From the NCBI RefSeq assembly GCF_028583425.1, contig NC_072791.1, positions 33,797,368-33,861,367 on the forward strand: a stretch of DNA of 64,000 nucleotides, in the 5' to 3' direction. Position 1 is the stretch's first letter, and each line of letters starts with the position of its first letter. Origin of the DNA: Eublepharis macularius. Taxonomy: Eukaryota > Chordata > Lepidosauria > Squamata > Eublepharidae. The notes under the pieces were generated by a model. It did not search any database and was not told the origin of the DNA. It saw only the letters and a list, made by a program, of their open reading frames with translations. This document shows positions 10,801 through 25,800 of the stretch, in pieces. The position numbers and the translations under genes were made by a program.

Positions 10801-13800
10801 TTTTTGGAGTGAAGTGGAAATTGTTTGCTAGCTTTTAATTTGTTGCTGATCAGATTTGAGGGCTTTACAGGGACATCATGGCGCAGCTGTCGTTGTTACA
10901 GGGTTGTAGCATTTTTTACCCTTCCATTGTGTAGAGCATTTAAAACAAATCAGTTTCTTTTTTCATAAGGAAAATATTTTGTGAAAGAACAGGATAGTTT
11001 GTGGGTAATTACAGTAATGAATAAGATGGTTAACTTTTGTTCACTGTGATAAATAACATAACACAATCCCGTACAGAATTTCCTCAAGCCAGCGAGCCAT
11101 GCGTAAACTCCACTGTTAGCCTCCTGAAGCAAAGTTTTACTTTAAAGCCTCTGCAACAAAACTGCAGCACCAGAAGATGGAAATGGCGTCGTGACCCTGT
11201 TCTCCTCATTGTTAAATTGATATTAATTGTGGCTTGAAGCCAGTTAAGATTTCCGAGGCTGAAATGTTAAGCATACTTTGTAAGAACTAAATTCCTTTTG
11301 AAAGCTGCACTGACTTTCAGTTAAATACGCTGAGGATTGTGTTACGTGCGCAGTTCTCATCGTGCTAATATCAGTTCTAATCCTGCTAGAATGCATACAA
11401 ACGCTTCATGTCACCCTTTGGAACCCAGCCAATAAGCTTAGTTTAATTTTTACTGTTTTCAGAATAAATGCGTCTATGTTTATCTTTTAAATATAACTGT
11501 AGTAACTCATAAGTTTAAACAGTTAGGGACAATACTTCAAAGTTTACATTTCAGTAAGTGAATTACTTCATAATAATTGGAGCAAAATCTAATGTCTACT
11601 TCAGCGTAACTTCAGCTTCTTCCAAGAAATCTACAGTCTTCAACGTGCTGTTTTAAAATCAAAGATAATGCGTCATCTTAGATCCTTGGCAGTCACATGG
11701 CAGGCAATTCCATGACTTTTCCTCCCAGCAATTTTTTTTAAAGAAAAGCAGCTACGGAATGAGGAAGCGAACAGGGGCAGGAGGAATTGACTCTTTCCCT
11801 TCCTGGCCTTTGTCTGCTCAAAATTTTCTCTTTCCTGCAGAAGAAAAAAATACAGGGTTCAGGGTCACTTGGAGGTAGAATTACGGAACTGTGGCTGACC
11901 CTTAATCAAATTTTAACCCACTATTTATTATCAGGAACAATTTTCTTTTCCTGCTTTGTGTAGTCAAGGATCTGCTGTCATACGGATGGTAAATATCAAC
12001 ATAATTTTATATAATAATTGTATGCTAATCAAGGTCAAGTATGAGCCAGTTTTCTAAAGTTAAAACACATTTTAATGAATCACTTTTAAAGTGAAAATAT
12101 TGCTTTAAAAACAAACCACTTGTAAGGTCTGCTTTCAGCCTGAGAACTCATTTTAAACGGCTTGATGTTTTATGTTTTTATACTCTGTAATGCTGGGTTA
12201 TGATTAATAATTTATGGTGTGTTCTGTTTTTTTATTATGTTTTATTCTGTAAGCTGCTTCACACAAGTTCCCAGGTGAGGTGGCATAGAAATTGCTAAAT
12301 AATAAGTTAATATTAATACGTGATAACAAGTATATTTTATTTTTTTCTTCTGCTGCTCATACTGGGAGATTTCTGTTGTTTTAAATTGACCTTGGCAGTG
12401 CAATCCTAAAGAGAGTTACTCCAGTCTAATCCCATTGATTTCAATGGTCTTAGACTGGAGTAACTCTGCTTAGGATTGTGCTGTAAATGTGTTTGCTAAA
12501 TAGGGCTAATCCACAAGGATGTTTTGTGTTGTATGAAATACCCATAATGTGCCGATGCACGTTAAGTATGATAACGTGCCACCCATTTAGCCATGTGTGC
12601 CACAGAACGCTGTTCTTGTGATCATAGTAGATAAAATATGTACCACTGTGATCTGGGGAATTTCAGCTGTGTCTGGGATTGCACAGCGTGGGTTTTTTTT
12701 CTGTGCAAACCAATCATCGTGTCTGAGATAAATTTGTCTTCTTAAAATTTGATGTCAGTGGTATTTCCTATTTATTTTACTTATTAAGATTTGCTTTCTG
12801 TGGGCAAATAGAGCTTTTAAAAATGCTGTAATGAAATTAATTCAGCTTTAGCTCAGTTAGTTCAGATCTCTTTCTAGTATATGCACAGATTTCATCCTTT
12901 TTTAGGTCTCTGTCTCTCTTTTATGTTCAGAAGTGGGTTGCAAATCTTATCGCTAGTGCAATTTGCTTCATTCTTTGTTTTTGTTCATTTGCATATAAGC
13001 AGCTTGGAATTATCAGGACAAAGTGAAGCCAGTGAAAGTTTTCAAACACCCACTAAGAAAAGAAAGAAAAAGAAGCGACACCATAAAAAAGTTAAAAAAA
13101 GAACTAGGAGTGATTCAGAATCAGACACTGAGGACAGAGAAGAAAGCGGAAACAAAGGAAGACAAGGAGTAAAACTGAAGTACGCAAGTATGCTTTATTA
13201 TTATTTTTTATAGAACCTATGTTGATCTTGATCATCTTTCATTTGTTGTAGTTTCTGAACAAAGTGCAACATCAGGCAACTGAAGAATATGAGAATAGGA
13301 TAATGTGAAACATTATAGGACGTGTTTAAGTACTTGCTCATAGGATGGGGGTTTACTTTAGGGATATGAAGATCTGGACTGCAGTTTTTGTCGCTGCGCA
13401 CTCAGGAAGGGGCTGTGGCTAACCGGTAGAGCATACACATTGCATTCAGAAGGTCTCAGTTTTAATCCCTAGGTACAGCCTGCCCTCTTGAATTGCTGTA
13501 TCATTGCTAGAAAATCTAATCTATTGTTGTTTTCACCTTCACTCTGAAGAATTTTCTCTTTTAACACCTTCCTTCTTTACTGCAGAATCCCTCTGTTCTG
13601 TGGGTTAACCCAGCTCAGTCCTCTGCCTTATAAGCACTGTAAACTTCATGTGCGCTGATGACTCTATATAAACAATGTCATAATAATAGCAGAGTGTGCA
13701 TTAAAATAGTATGCAACTGCACAGCTAGCAAAATAATAACTAGAAAAGGTTAGTTACTTATTGCATATTACTTCAGTATGTGCAAAAGATAACTTCTTGT

Positions 13801-16800
13801 AAGCCAACTAACTCTAAAGAAAGAATAGTCAGATTAAAAGAAGGCCTTGTTAGATGTAAAATTTTGAGAGAAATAATGAAGTCTTTACTGAAGCTAACTC
13901 TACCCCATGATCCTTTAGGTCTGTTTTGGAAATGTAATTTATTACTTGAGATGTAATTTTTGTTCTGCTAATGGCTGGCTTTCTTATCATGGTATGGATT
14001 ATTTTTTATGTCATGCAGTTTACTGTGGGGATCTTAATTCTTTTTGTTCTATAATGTTGGGGTTTTGAATGTATTTAAGAAATGTAATTTCCCCTTTTTT
14101 CCAGTTTAGGAGACAAAACTTCAGATGTGGCCAGTTCCTCAGTTTGGCTTGATGATATTCAGGGGCTGACAGCAGAAGTGTTCAGAACAGATAAGAAGCC
14201 AGACCCTGAAAACTGGCAGTACAAGTCTCTGTATCGGGGAAATATTGCAAGGTAATGAAATGTACAGTCACAAAACCTGATATAGGTGTGAGGGTCATCA
14301 TTCACATTTTTACCCTGCCCTTTCAGCAAGACGCCCAGAGCATTGCACAAGGATCTCCCCTCCTCTAGTTCGTCCTCACAACAACCCTGAGAAGTGGAGA
14401 GAGTGTGACTCAGCTTTGTGGCTGAGTGGGGATTTGAACCTGGATCCTAGCTGACACTCTGATCCCTCCACCAAACCAGCTCTGGATAGAATTATATTGG
14501 TGATAATTGGTGGCATCAGAAAATATTTTGGTGTGATCCATCTTTTATTGAATGTAGTTTTGCATGTGCATGGGGCGGTGGGGATTCCATGGAGTTCAGC
14601 AGAGCCATTCCACTTGCTTGTCAGTCATCAGCTAGTTGTTAATGTACAGTCATTACATTATGGAGAACCATAATGTCTCCATAATGCAAGCTCTGGGATG
14701 GGTAGCTCATGTCCTACATTCTGTCTGGACCAAAAAACTCTTGCTGTTTCAGACTATGTGGACTTGCCTTACACGTTCTTTGGAATACTTGATGTTGCAA
14801 ATGGTATTCTTAGTGGTATGAAACTTCATCTTCCTTCCTTGTACAGCTAAGAGTAGCACTGTGATCTAGAAGTTCCAATGGGAGACTGGGATTTGGGACC
14901 TCAGTTTGTATTTATGAGTCTGTATCTGGCTGTGTCTTTGAATTTGTTTTCACACCTTCAGGTAGAGAAATATTTTGATATGTTACGAAGGTGCAGTGAT
15001 CACTGGTAAAACATAGTTGTGAAAAGTGATTCTAAAAAAGGGAAATGTGGCAAAACCAGTTTTGAATAGACCTTTTTAAAAAATACATAGCACCATCCCT
15101 TGAGAATCTCAGATAATTTTTAATGTGCTGCAATGATGCTTTGTCTTCAGCTGACATTTGGGAGGAAATTTTCTCCCTGAAGTCCTAATTGCACCCAGTG
15201 AACTGTATTCATTATACACCACCTGAGCCCCATTTTAATTCCTGAAGTTCCCAGGGTTACAAAACAAATAGCTGGATGGATTCTAGCCACATACAGGGTA
15301 GGATCCAAAAGTGCCTTTCTGCTGGTGCAGTGATGCTTCTGTTGACAGAGGAGAAGACGGCATTTTTTGCCTGTTCTCTCCCCCTTCTAACTGCAGGCCT
15401 CCGTTTTGTCGTCCATATTGTTCCCAAGATCTCTTTTATACCCTCCAAAGCAGAATGCAGGAGAGGCTCAGTGGGCTGCAACGCAGCAGAGGGGCAGATA
15501 AGTCTTCCTCTGCCCTCCAGCTTTATTCAGCTGGTAGAACTTTAGCACCAACCCATAGTTCACTGAGATCATTGAGCCTGTTTCTGCCTCGCTGCATCTT
15601 AAGTGTATGATAGTACCCTGATGATCCATGGCTTGTTTGAGAAGTATTTATTTTGTCTTTTCCCCAGAAGTACCTAGTTTTACCTCTTTGGTTTTAAAGG
15701 TATAAGAGGAGAGGTGACTTCTGCCTTGGCCTTGATCAGAAAAGGCAGCATATAATTTGGGATAATTCAACTGCGGAGAAAAAGCGATCCCACAAACGAC
15801 CTGAACGCTACTTCACAAAAGGTGGCCTGAAGCTCTTGCACGTGGATGGTGTTCCAGTTGGGAATAAAAACCAAGGTTCCCCGTCTCATTCATGTTCTTG
15901 GATACCAGTTTCATCACTGGACACAGATGACATTCCTGCCACAAGCTCTGTAAATCCCCTTGGGATTTATGATCCAATGACCACTTTATGGCTACAAGGA
16001 AAGGGTCCCCCTGAGCATGAGACACTGAAACAAGAGAACCCACACGTGATCTCTGAGAATGGGAACTCTGGCCTAATGGCAAAAGTGGAAGAATATAACA
16101 AGAAGATTAGAGAGGACCCCACAGATGTTAAAACATGGATGGATTTTGTTTCTTTTCAGGTATGTCTGTGTTAAGATACAAAACTGCAGTATAATGTGAG
16201 ATGATGTAACATCTTTGGGGAAGCTCCCTCCCTGTGTTCAGTACCAATGTACTCTTCTCCCCTGCTCTTTGCTTCCTAATCCCTGGAGTGGTTGGCAACT
16301 ATTTTTAAAAATGTTTGTTGCCTTTAATTAGGTGAAGAATGAATAAATAACTGCATGCATGCTACTTTTAAAGTTTTTGTAAAGTAAGGTGGACAGTTTG
16401 CCTGAAGCCCTGAGCCAAACCAAAATGACAGTGGTACACTTGCCATGCATATTTGAATCCGGGCTCACGCAGCATGTGAAGAACCAGCAGTGGTTGGTCT
16501 TGAAATGCCATGTCTGCCTTTCCTGTGCATTTTCCTGCAGAAAGTTTTCCTCTGAATATAGATTTTAATGTTTTAAAAATCCTAACCAAGCCTGTACTTG
16601 AGGCATGTCAGCAGCTGACTAGCCTGGTATTTTGGCTTGGGTAATGTGGGACAACAGAAGAAGCTCCATACGAGCAAGGACTGTAGCATCAGTGGCATGA
16701 GAGCACATGAAGCTGCCTTGTACCACGTCAGACAGTTGGTCTTTCAGGACCAGTATTATCTACTCTGACTAGCACTAGGTCTCCAGGGTCTTGGGTCTGC

Positions 16801-19800
16801 CTCACGTTGTTTTGTTTAGGAGATTTCTATGCCATCCTATCAATATAATATATAGTTATCAATATAAAAAACGATCCCTTAAAAAAAGCTACATCATCTA
16901 CTACCTGATTCGTTTAAGTGGAGATGCTGGAATTGAACCTTGAACCTTCTGAATTCGGAGCAGATGGTCCTACCGCTGATCTACAGCTCTTCCCTCCTCA
17001 GCAGGGTGAAAGTATACTGACTTTCAGACCCAAAGAAGTGATCACATTCAAAAAGTCGATATTCTAACAAGTCAGGTATTAAAATCTGGCACTGAGGGAA
17101 CCTTGCGTTCCCCTGCTTCAGTGAAGGCAGTAGGCCTGTCTGGAGAGTTCCTGATGAAACAGCTTCGGCAGATGTCATGCATAGTGATTGACAATAATAA
17201 TATTGTACAATAAGAGTAGGCAGTGTAATCTGGAGTCTCAGCTTGAGCCAAGGAGTCTCCAGTCTGGACCCGAGCACTGCCCCTGTCACAAAGATGTCCT
17301 TCATTATGCCTCTTGTCTGTGTACTTTTGTACAAGTTGAGATGCAAAGGGCTCTTTAACTCTTCCTTCCCTGGCCTGAACCATTGGCAGACCCCTCCCCT
17401 TATTATGCATGTTAGTTGTTATGTTTACCCAAGTCACAGGACAGGGGCTCTTAATAGAGGTGCACACATGTAGACTGCAGCAGGAACTCGTATCTTAGAG
17501 AGGCAGTGTGGATCAGTGGTGGAGCACATGTTTTGCATGGAGGAGAACCTGAATTCCGTGCCTGGCATCTCCAGTTAAAGGTTCTCAAGTAGCAGCTCTT
17601 GGGGAAAGCTTTTCTCTGCCCAAGACCCCAGGAAGCTGCTGCTAGTCAGAGTAGGCAGTATTGAACTATATGGACCAATGGTCTGATCTGGTACAAGGCA
17701 GGTTCATATGGAGCAAAGGAAGTATACATGAGGGGAAAACTCTTTCCAGAGCTTTTGTAGCTGTTCATGTGGAAGCAAAGGGGTTAAAACACCCTTTCAT
17801 GTTTGGAAGGAGTCCCTGGTCAGAGCTGAGGGTGCCAGCCCTTTCATCCCTCGCTCAGTTCACTGTGTGGCTAAAAGGTTGCTGGTAACAAGGGTTGTGG
17901 TCTTTTCAGAACAGTTTTTACTTTCATGATTTCCTTCTCTTTTCTTCTAAGGATGAACTCATGAGAGGTCCCAGCTGTTACTCAGTCAGTGAGGGAGACC
18001 AAGAAAAAAGAAAGAAGTCGTTGAAGCTAGTTCTAGAGAAGAAGCTGGCTATTCTGGAGAAAGCTGTTGAGAGTAACCCCAGCAATGTTGACCTAAAACT
18101 GGCCCGACTGAAGCTTTGCACAGAGTTTTGGGAGCCATCAGCTGTGGTCAAGGAATGGCAGAAATTAGTTTTCTTGCATCCCAACAACCCAGCTCTGTGG
18201 CAGAAATATCTCTTGTTCTGCCAGAGTCAGTTCAGCACCTTCCTGGTTTCCAAAGTCCACAGTCTGTATGGAAAATGCCTAAGCACTTTGTCAGCAGTGC
18301 AGGATGGCAGTATGGTGTCACATCCTGCACTGCCCGGCACCGAGGAAGCTATGCTAGGTAAGAGCATCGTATATTTTAAAGCCCTAACTTTCTTTACTCT
18401 ATTTGTACTGAAACAGAGGCAGTTGCTCTTCAATAGTTTATTCTATCCTAACATAGGACATGGGCAAATAATTCCTGGAGATAAAATCCCAGAGCAGCTT
18501 TATTTTATTTATTTAATCTATTTGTCTCCTACTTTTAGTCTCGTGAGCCCAAACTACCTGCCCACAGAGAAAGCTGCTCACTGTCATTCTAGATAAGTCA
18601 CAGCTCCGGCCTTCCCTCCTTCCAACCAGCCTTTCCAGCACATCCTCTGCTTTGGCTGTGATTAGTCAGTCCTAGTTCAGATTCCTACAGAAGCACCTGC
18701 CTGCTGCCTGTTGAATCTCTGTTTGAGCCACTGTTCTGAGTTGGCGCCGTCAAATCAAGAAGCATGCCAGATGAATTAATAATTTGTTTGTGTTTGTAGT
18801 TCTTATTTTGTTAAAAAAACTTTATCTCAGTATAGGCCTAGTTTGAGTTTTCAAACAAGGGAGCTTGGCTTATGTCGTTTATAATGTTTGTTAACCTGCT
18901 TCTGCATAGTTTGAAAATTCTTCTGCTTTCATTCTCTTTTCTTGAAACCAAACAGCTGTTTGATCTGGGCTTGTAGGGAAGAGAACAGGCGATAGTTTGT
19001 GGTCCAGATGTAACAACAGACCATGGTTTCCTGCAGAAGATGAAGAGTTTTAATATAGATGAGTGGGGTGAGGTGGAGAGTGCAAGCCCAGCGATCGCCA
19101 AGGTTTATTCAGGAGACATCAAGCCATGGCTTGTCATTGTGTGGGATTGATGCCTGGGAAAGGAAGGCATCCCTGGGCAGGAATTTCCACATAGCAGACG
19201 GCAACTATTCTGTGCCTGTTTTGCTACTGGAATGAGATCCACTGTAGTGTAATAGTCAGAGTGTTGTAACCCCTGGTTTCCACCCCCTGTTCTGCCAGAA
19301 TGTTTACTGGTTGACTTTGGTCCAGTCATAGACTTTTATCCTAACCTGTTCAGTAGGGCTGAGAGGATGAAAAGAGGAGGGCAGTATCACATACACAATG
19401 ACAAACCATGACTGATTGTTTAGTTTGTGGCTCTCTGTTTGTGTTGGGTGAAAGTTGCCAGTTTCACAATGGCTTGCAGCAGTATGCAAAGGTGTTGGCT
19501 TCCTCTTGTGGCCATGACTAGGACATCCCACTTATGGCCAGTAGGGATGTACTGCAGGCTGAAGAACAGATCTGCAACAAGCCCTGTGGCCCTTTTGAAC
19601 TGGACTGGCTGGTGCCAATAACGTTGAAGTTGCTTTGTAGAATTGTGCCTTGTCAGCAGAGGGAGTCTGCCATCAGGTCAACCATATTATTCCAAAACAC
19701 TTCCAGGCTTCTAATGAAGTTACTCTTATGGGTATACCTTACCCTCCTTGTAATTCTGCTGCACTGGTACAAAACCCTCTGAATGCTGGAGAGGATTCGT

Positions 19801-22800
19801 TTTTTGACATGAGCAGAAAACTAATACTGTTGGTAAAATCTTTATGGGTCTGAGGATTCACGGAAGCTCTTTTTCAGCTGTACCTCTGACTTGGGATAGA
19901 TTTGCCCTGACAATGTCCCATTTACTTATTAATAAAATTACAGACTTATCAGTCATTTTCAACTATGTCCTAGTCCTTCTCTTGCTACAAAGATGCTGCT
20001 GGGTTATGCCAGACTTTAGAGGAAAGTCTTTGATCAGTGCTAGAAAGGGTCTGTAAACAGATGTAAGGTGTGCTGAAGGATTGTGCCACCTAGTGCAGAA
20101 CTCTTACATTGCTTGTCACATCACTATGGAAGAAGAAAATTGTAGGACTTGTAACAAACCTAACGGGCTGTGTTGTCCTGTCCTGTTCATTGAGTCATGA
20201 TCTTCAGTATCCAAAAACCCATAACATTTGGGACTTAGGGACTGCTACAGCCTATAACACATGGATTGTAAGGCACAGGAAAATGGAGAGAGAAAAAGAG
20301 CCAAATTTGTGTGGTCACACTTGTATGATGACTTCAAGAACCCTCTAATGTGACATGGTGGCCTTCCTGCATTCAAATAGGCTGATTGGTCAGTTTTTGA
20401 ATGCATCAGTGAATACGAGCTTTAGTTCTCTCCCTCTGCATCATCAAGATAACATTTCTGTGACATTTATCTCTAGTTCACCCCCCCCCCCTCGCCATTT
20501 TTAATGCATCCAACAAATAGATCCAGACATCTTTTTTGTTCAGTTCTACCTGATTCTCCTTGCTACAGTCTCCATCCCACGTTGCTTTTGTCCATGCAGG
20601 TCCCAAGATTGTCAACATAGCCCTTATTAGTGGTCAACTTACTAAAATGCAACTGGTCAAAGGATGATTGATCATTCTAAAAATTCTTCAGCTGGTTCGT
20701 AGCTCTAAACTTTTTTTTAAGATGGCCAGTTCTTACATGATGTGGGGATGATTATAATACAATCTTGTGCAACTTGCTTAAAGTCAGACCAACACAAGTG
20801 ATACTTCAGTGTGGGATCTTGTGTTCCAGCACTTAATTTCTAACACTCCTTAAATGACACTGTGTCTCTTTCTTTCCAGCCCTCTACCTTCAGCAGTGCC
20901 ATTTTCTTAGGCAGGCTGGCCATTCTGAGAAAGCTGTGTCTTTGTTCCAGGCCCAGATGGACTTTACCTTCTTTAAACCTGACAACGTGAAAGATTTGCC
21001 AACAAGGGGGCAGGTAGGGAATAGGCATTCAGATTTTTTTCTGTCATCTGCATATCTTACACCTGCTTGTCTTACTGCTATTTCTCTTGGTTCTTCTATT
21101 TCTCATCTCCTAAAGCAACATAGATAAGCATAAGTCTGGAGTTGGATACATTCTTGCATGAGAAGCATTGTATGATGGACATAAGAATCAGTGGCTAGAG
21201 TGCCAGACAGGGTTCTGGGAGACCGAGGTTTGAATCACCTCTCTGCATTGATGTTGGACACTTGTTCTTTCTCAGGCTAACCTACCTCACAGGGCTATTG
21301 CTGTGAGTGAGGGAATGATCATGTAAGCCATTGGAGAGAAATTAAGGGTACAAATGTTTAAATATATAAAATAAATCTGTGTGCATTGCTATAGTAGCTG
21401 CAAATTGTTCCTGAATTTTTTTAATAGAGAGAAATTGTTTGAGTGTTGCTGTGAAGATTGCAATACCTAGTGGTGAGGGAAATATTTATCACACCCCACC
21501 TTTCTTCCATTATGGGATTAAGGCTGGTGGGGTGGGGGAGTCATCAAGTAGCCTTGCTCAGTTTCATAGCTGCAGAAATACATTCTATCAGCAGTTAAGA
21601 TACAGTTCCTTCTGTACCAAAATGTGAAGCTAGGGTTTCAAGCTGATTTCTCATCCTGGCTAGTTCACCTTTCTTGCAGGTAATTCTGTACTGGCACTTA
21701 AATGTCATGAAGGAAAGCTTAGAGGGAGATTTCTTAAGTGCAGTTCAAATTGAGAAATTGTGTCTATGGTGGCCCAGTTACATGCTTCCCATTTTCCTTT
21801 ATATTGTTAACACCAGCTACAGTGATGTGTTCCACGATAACGTACTGCAGTGGCCCTATACAGTACATGGAATGTGGCTGGCAATGGTCTCGTTTTGCTC
21901 CATCATCTTTAGGGCTGCTTTTTCTTGGAAGAGTAATTGCAGGCTGGATCGCGATAAGCATCCAGCCAGCAGGGAGAGGCTTGCAGGAGACTCTTGCAGA
22001 GAGAGGTTGCAGATGGTCTTTCTCCTTCCCAATAGGGAGTGAAACAGCTGCATATAGCCTTATTTGCAGTGCTGGCTTGCTCACAGATCTGAAGCTGTAC
22101 TCCTGCCTGGGCACACAAGAAGTAGCTGGGTTTTCTGGAACATCTATGCAGTGATTATTTGGGTAATTCATGGGCTACTGTGAACCCCACTTCCCAGAGA
22201 ACAAAATAATTCTTTTATCACGTGATCACTTATCCTAGAATGAATAAATGGTGCAATGAGACACTGTTAATCTCTGGTTTGCTTTTTGAATAATAAGTCA
22301 AAGGATGAACCAAATCCAGATGTTGTTATCCCACGGTTACTTAATTGAATAAAGGCTCTTACTCTGTGGTAGACCAGTTGCCTGTGTGTTCAATGAGCAT
22401 GTATGCACTTCATGTAGCCTTGCAGCCCCAAAGTGGGTCATCCCCTGTAATTTGAAGAATCTGGCACAGGTTATTACTCTGTACCTTGCAAGCCTTGACA
22501 GTGGAGTCTTGGGTTAGCAATAAATAGCACAATAATTGAATTCAGGCTGGGAGCAATAATCTTTTGTGCATATTAGGACTGAGTTGTTATTTATAGTTTT
22601 GAATGCCAACAAGTCTAAATTTAAATATATTGGTAGTAAGTGTATTTTCATCTCCAAGTTGAAGTGAAACGGAGACCGAAAAAGGAAATGTCATGGGGGG
22701 ATACGTGTCTTTAACTATATTCCTCCTCACCGTTTCATTACTGGTTTCCCTTCTTCAAGCCTAGATTGAATGTAATGTCTGAAATACATGTGCTGTGGAG

Positions 22801-25800
22801 ATGGAAAAATCAATGGCTACATTTCTCTTTCTATTCCATTGCAGACTAAGCAATTTTACTGATGATTTTTTCCATACAGCCTTAAATTCAACTTGCTTGC
22901 TTTTTTCCTTTCAGGAAAAAACCCCAAACTGCTGTTTAGCACAGTTAAAACAAATTGTTATTCAAATGACGATAAAATGTTTATTTTGCATGAAGAGTTA
23001 GTATAGCGAGTGCGATAAGGAGTTGGGAATGTCTGTAGTTCAAAGCTCGCCTCAGCCATAAGTGTTGGTGAGTGATTTATTTTGAGATATTTCTGTGCTG
23101 CCTTTCTTCCACTATGTTCAAGGCAGCTTGCAGGTTCAAAATTACTGCTTCCAATATGTGATAATGCACAACACAAAAGGAAAAGGAAGCAGGAAGGGAA
23201 AAGGAAGCCAAGCAGTACCCAGGCACCAGCTCTTACCCAACTGTTCTGTAATGACCAGACAGAATGGTCACTGCAGGGGAGAGTTCTGGGAGAGAGGAGC
23301 CAAATGGCAGCTACTGGAGCTGGGCTTGTTGTCTCACCTGGTGCTCTTACTGTTTCCTAGCCTCACCCTGTCCTCTTGAAAACTAGTTTGGGTAGTTTTA
23401 TGCTGCAGGTCGTAGAATTCAGTTTACGTTGATACAATTTTCATTGAGTTGGATTTACACTTTTCCATCCGTGGAATGGAACGTTCCTGCTCCCACGAAT
23501 CTCCACAAAATGCTGCTCTTGGGGGAATAGGGAAACTCTGAGGAAAAACAAGAAGGAGGCAGGCTACAACAGTAAGAGGGAATCGGTGGCAATTGTCTGG
23601 ATCCAATCCATTGTGTAAGTGTGCGTGTGATTGCAGCTCTGTTTAAAACCTGTGCCTTGAATCGAAGCTAATTGGTAACTTTTACAAGGCATTCAAAATA
23701 GATGTTCTCGGTAGCTTCTCTTCTCCCACCAGAGTTTAATAATAAATAATAATACTAACATTCAATTTATATACCACCCTTCAGGACAACTTAATGCCCA
23801 CACAGAGTGGTTTACAAAGTATGTTGTTATTATCCCCACAACAAACCCCCTGTGAGGTGGGTGGGGCTGAAAGAGCTCCAGAGAGCCATGAGTAGCCCAA
23901 GGTCACCCAGCTGGCTTCAAGTGGAGGAGCGGGGAATCAAACCCAGCTCTCCAGATTAGAGTCCCACGTTCTTAACCACTGCACTAAACTGGCTCCAGAA
24001 TCTGAGCTGTTGGAAGTGTTAGAGTTTTAGGTTTAGCTTGACATTTCAGGATAAAGCATAAACTGGAAGGGTATTTATTTAGGAGTTTCTGTACCACTTC
24101 TACAGAGTCCTGCTCAAAGAAGTTTACAATTAAAATAAATTATCGTATAAAAACAAGCCCTTAAATGAGTTTTTGCATATGTTAGTTTTAGGTGATTAAA
24201 TGGATTTTCCATGGATGGCTAGTTTTGACTGGATTAGAAATTAGAATATGAGCTGATGTTACATGGTGTGTTTGTACTACTGTAGATATACTGTTTTGCT
24301 TCCTTTACCACTGACTTTAATCTTTACCTCATTGGTCCCTTTGTTTTTGTTTAGAACAAATTTTCAGCATCTTTCTCATGCGCACATCATGTTTGTTGCA
24401 CTTTTGCAGGTATAAAATGCTTGAAGTCTGTGCATATTTTATCCCCAACTACAGGTAGAGTTCTTTGAACCATTTTGGGACAGTGGCGAGCCTCGGATTG
24501 GGGAGAAAGGAGCAAAGGGCTGGAAGGCCTGGATGCATCAACAAGAAAAGGGGGGCTGGATTGTCATCAACCCACCTGGTAAATCTCTCTGGGACCAAAG
24601 TTCATGCAATTCACCAAGCTCTGAGGTTTGACCTCCTGAGCAGCTTTTTCTTTCTCAGTGCAAGTTGTGATGGGGCCCAATTCAGGTGGAGACCTTGATG
24701 CTTGGGAGAGGAGTGTTCGATTTTGGCACTGTGCAGTTTCATTCATGCGAGCTAGAGAATATTCCGTGGTCCACTCCATGTCTATGGGCAAGAAAAAAAT
24801 CAAGCTTATGCGTCTCAGTAGGTTGCTTTAGTAGAATGAAAAGGCAGATGGATGGATTAGGTAGACAAGAAAAGCAGATGAATGCCTCTCGGCATGTATT
24901 GAGTTTCCACTGAAATTAGAGGCACTCAAGTGCATAGCTGAGTTTTTATGCCCCATTGATTTCAGAGAAGTTCATCCACTTTCTGTGGACTGTGCATTGC
25001 CTTTCTCTTGACACATTAAGTTTTGCATGTTGACGTGAAAGAAGATTCAGAAAAAAGCCTGGCGAGCACCTGATGTGCTTAGAATTTATTCAGCCAGAAG
25101 GGTCGTGTCCCTTGGGAATCGCTTGAGATGCAGCGTGAGGGCGGGAGAATTTGCCCCCACCCCTCATTGTCTGAGCAGGAGCCTTTCCAGTCAACAGAAA
25201 GAGTAGTCTGGATCCAACCCTTTGCACATGTGCCTGCCATAATTTGATCTGTGCAACATCTAGACCACCATCTTGCATCCTTTATTTAAACCCACATGTT
25301 AAGGGATGGGGGGAGCGGTTGTGATGCAAGTTGTTATCTCTGCAACTAGTTGAAAGAAATCAGTGGAGTTCTAGTGTGGCTGTTTGAAGCATAAGGCCCT
25401 TGTGTGGATTTCAGCCTTTTTTAAGGAACTTGCATACGTCAAGCAAAAAAGGTGTTGTTTTTTAAAGAAGGCCAACTTTTGAAAATCTGTGTTTTGACTG
25501 TCGGATAGATGAAGATGAGGAAGACATAGAGGAAGAACAAGAGATAAAGGATAAATCTCTGCCCAAATGGCAAAATTGGCTTCACATAGAACGTTCCCGG
25601 GAAGGAAGGCACTGGTTGCCTTGGCGGCCTGACAAAACCAAGAAGCAGACAGAAGAAGATTGTGAAGATCCAGAGAGACAGGTTGGTGTGATACTCTGCA
25701 GTTCAAGCCTGTTTCCCAGATTACACAGATGGAAGCATCTGTGTCTTAAGATGAGTGCAACCAAAGGAACAATTAACACTTTGCATTTGCTCCCTGGAAC

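Noticed and set aside
10785-10830. Exon-like segment after a good pyrimidine tract, reading VNPSF in the phase of NRDE2 exon 1
   Set aside because: It reaches a stop after 15 codons, and the true exon 2 with full-length similarity is at 9265-9373.
21674-22171. Overlapping frames of 122-138 codons on both strands
   Set aside because: Opposite-strand frames over the same DNA with no conserved motif; a composition effect in NRDE2 intron 7.
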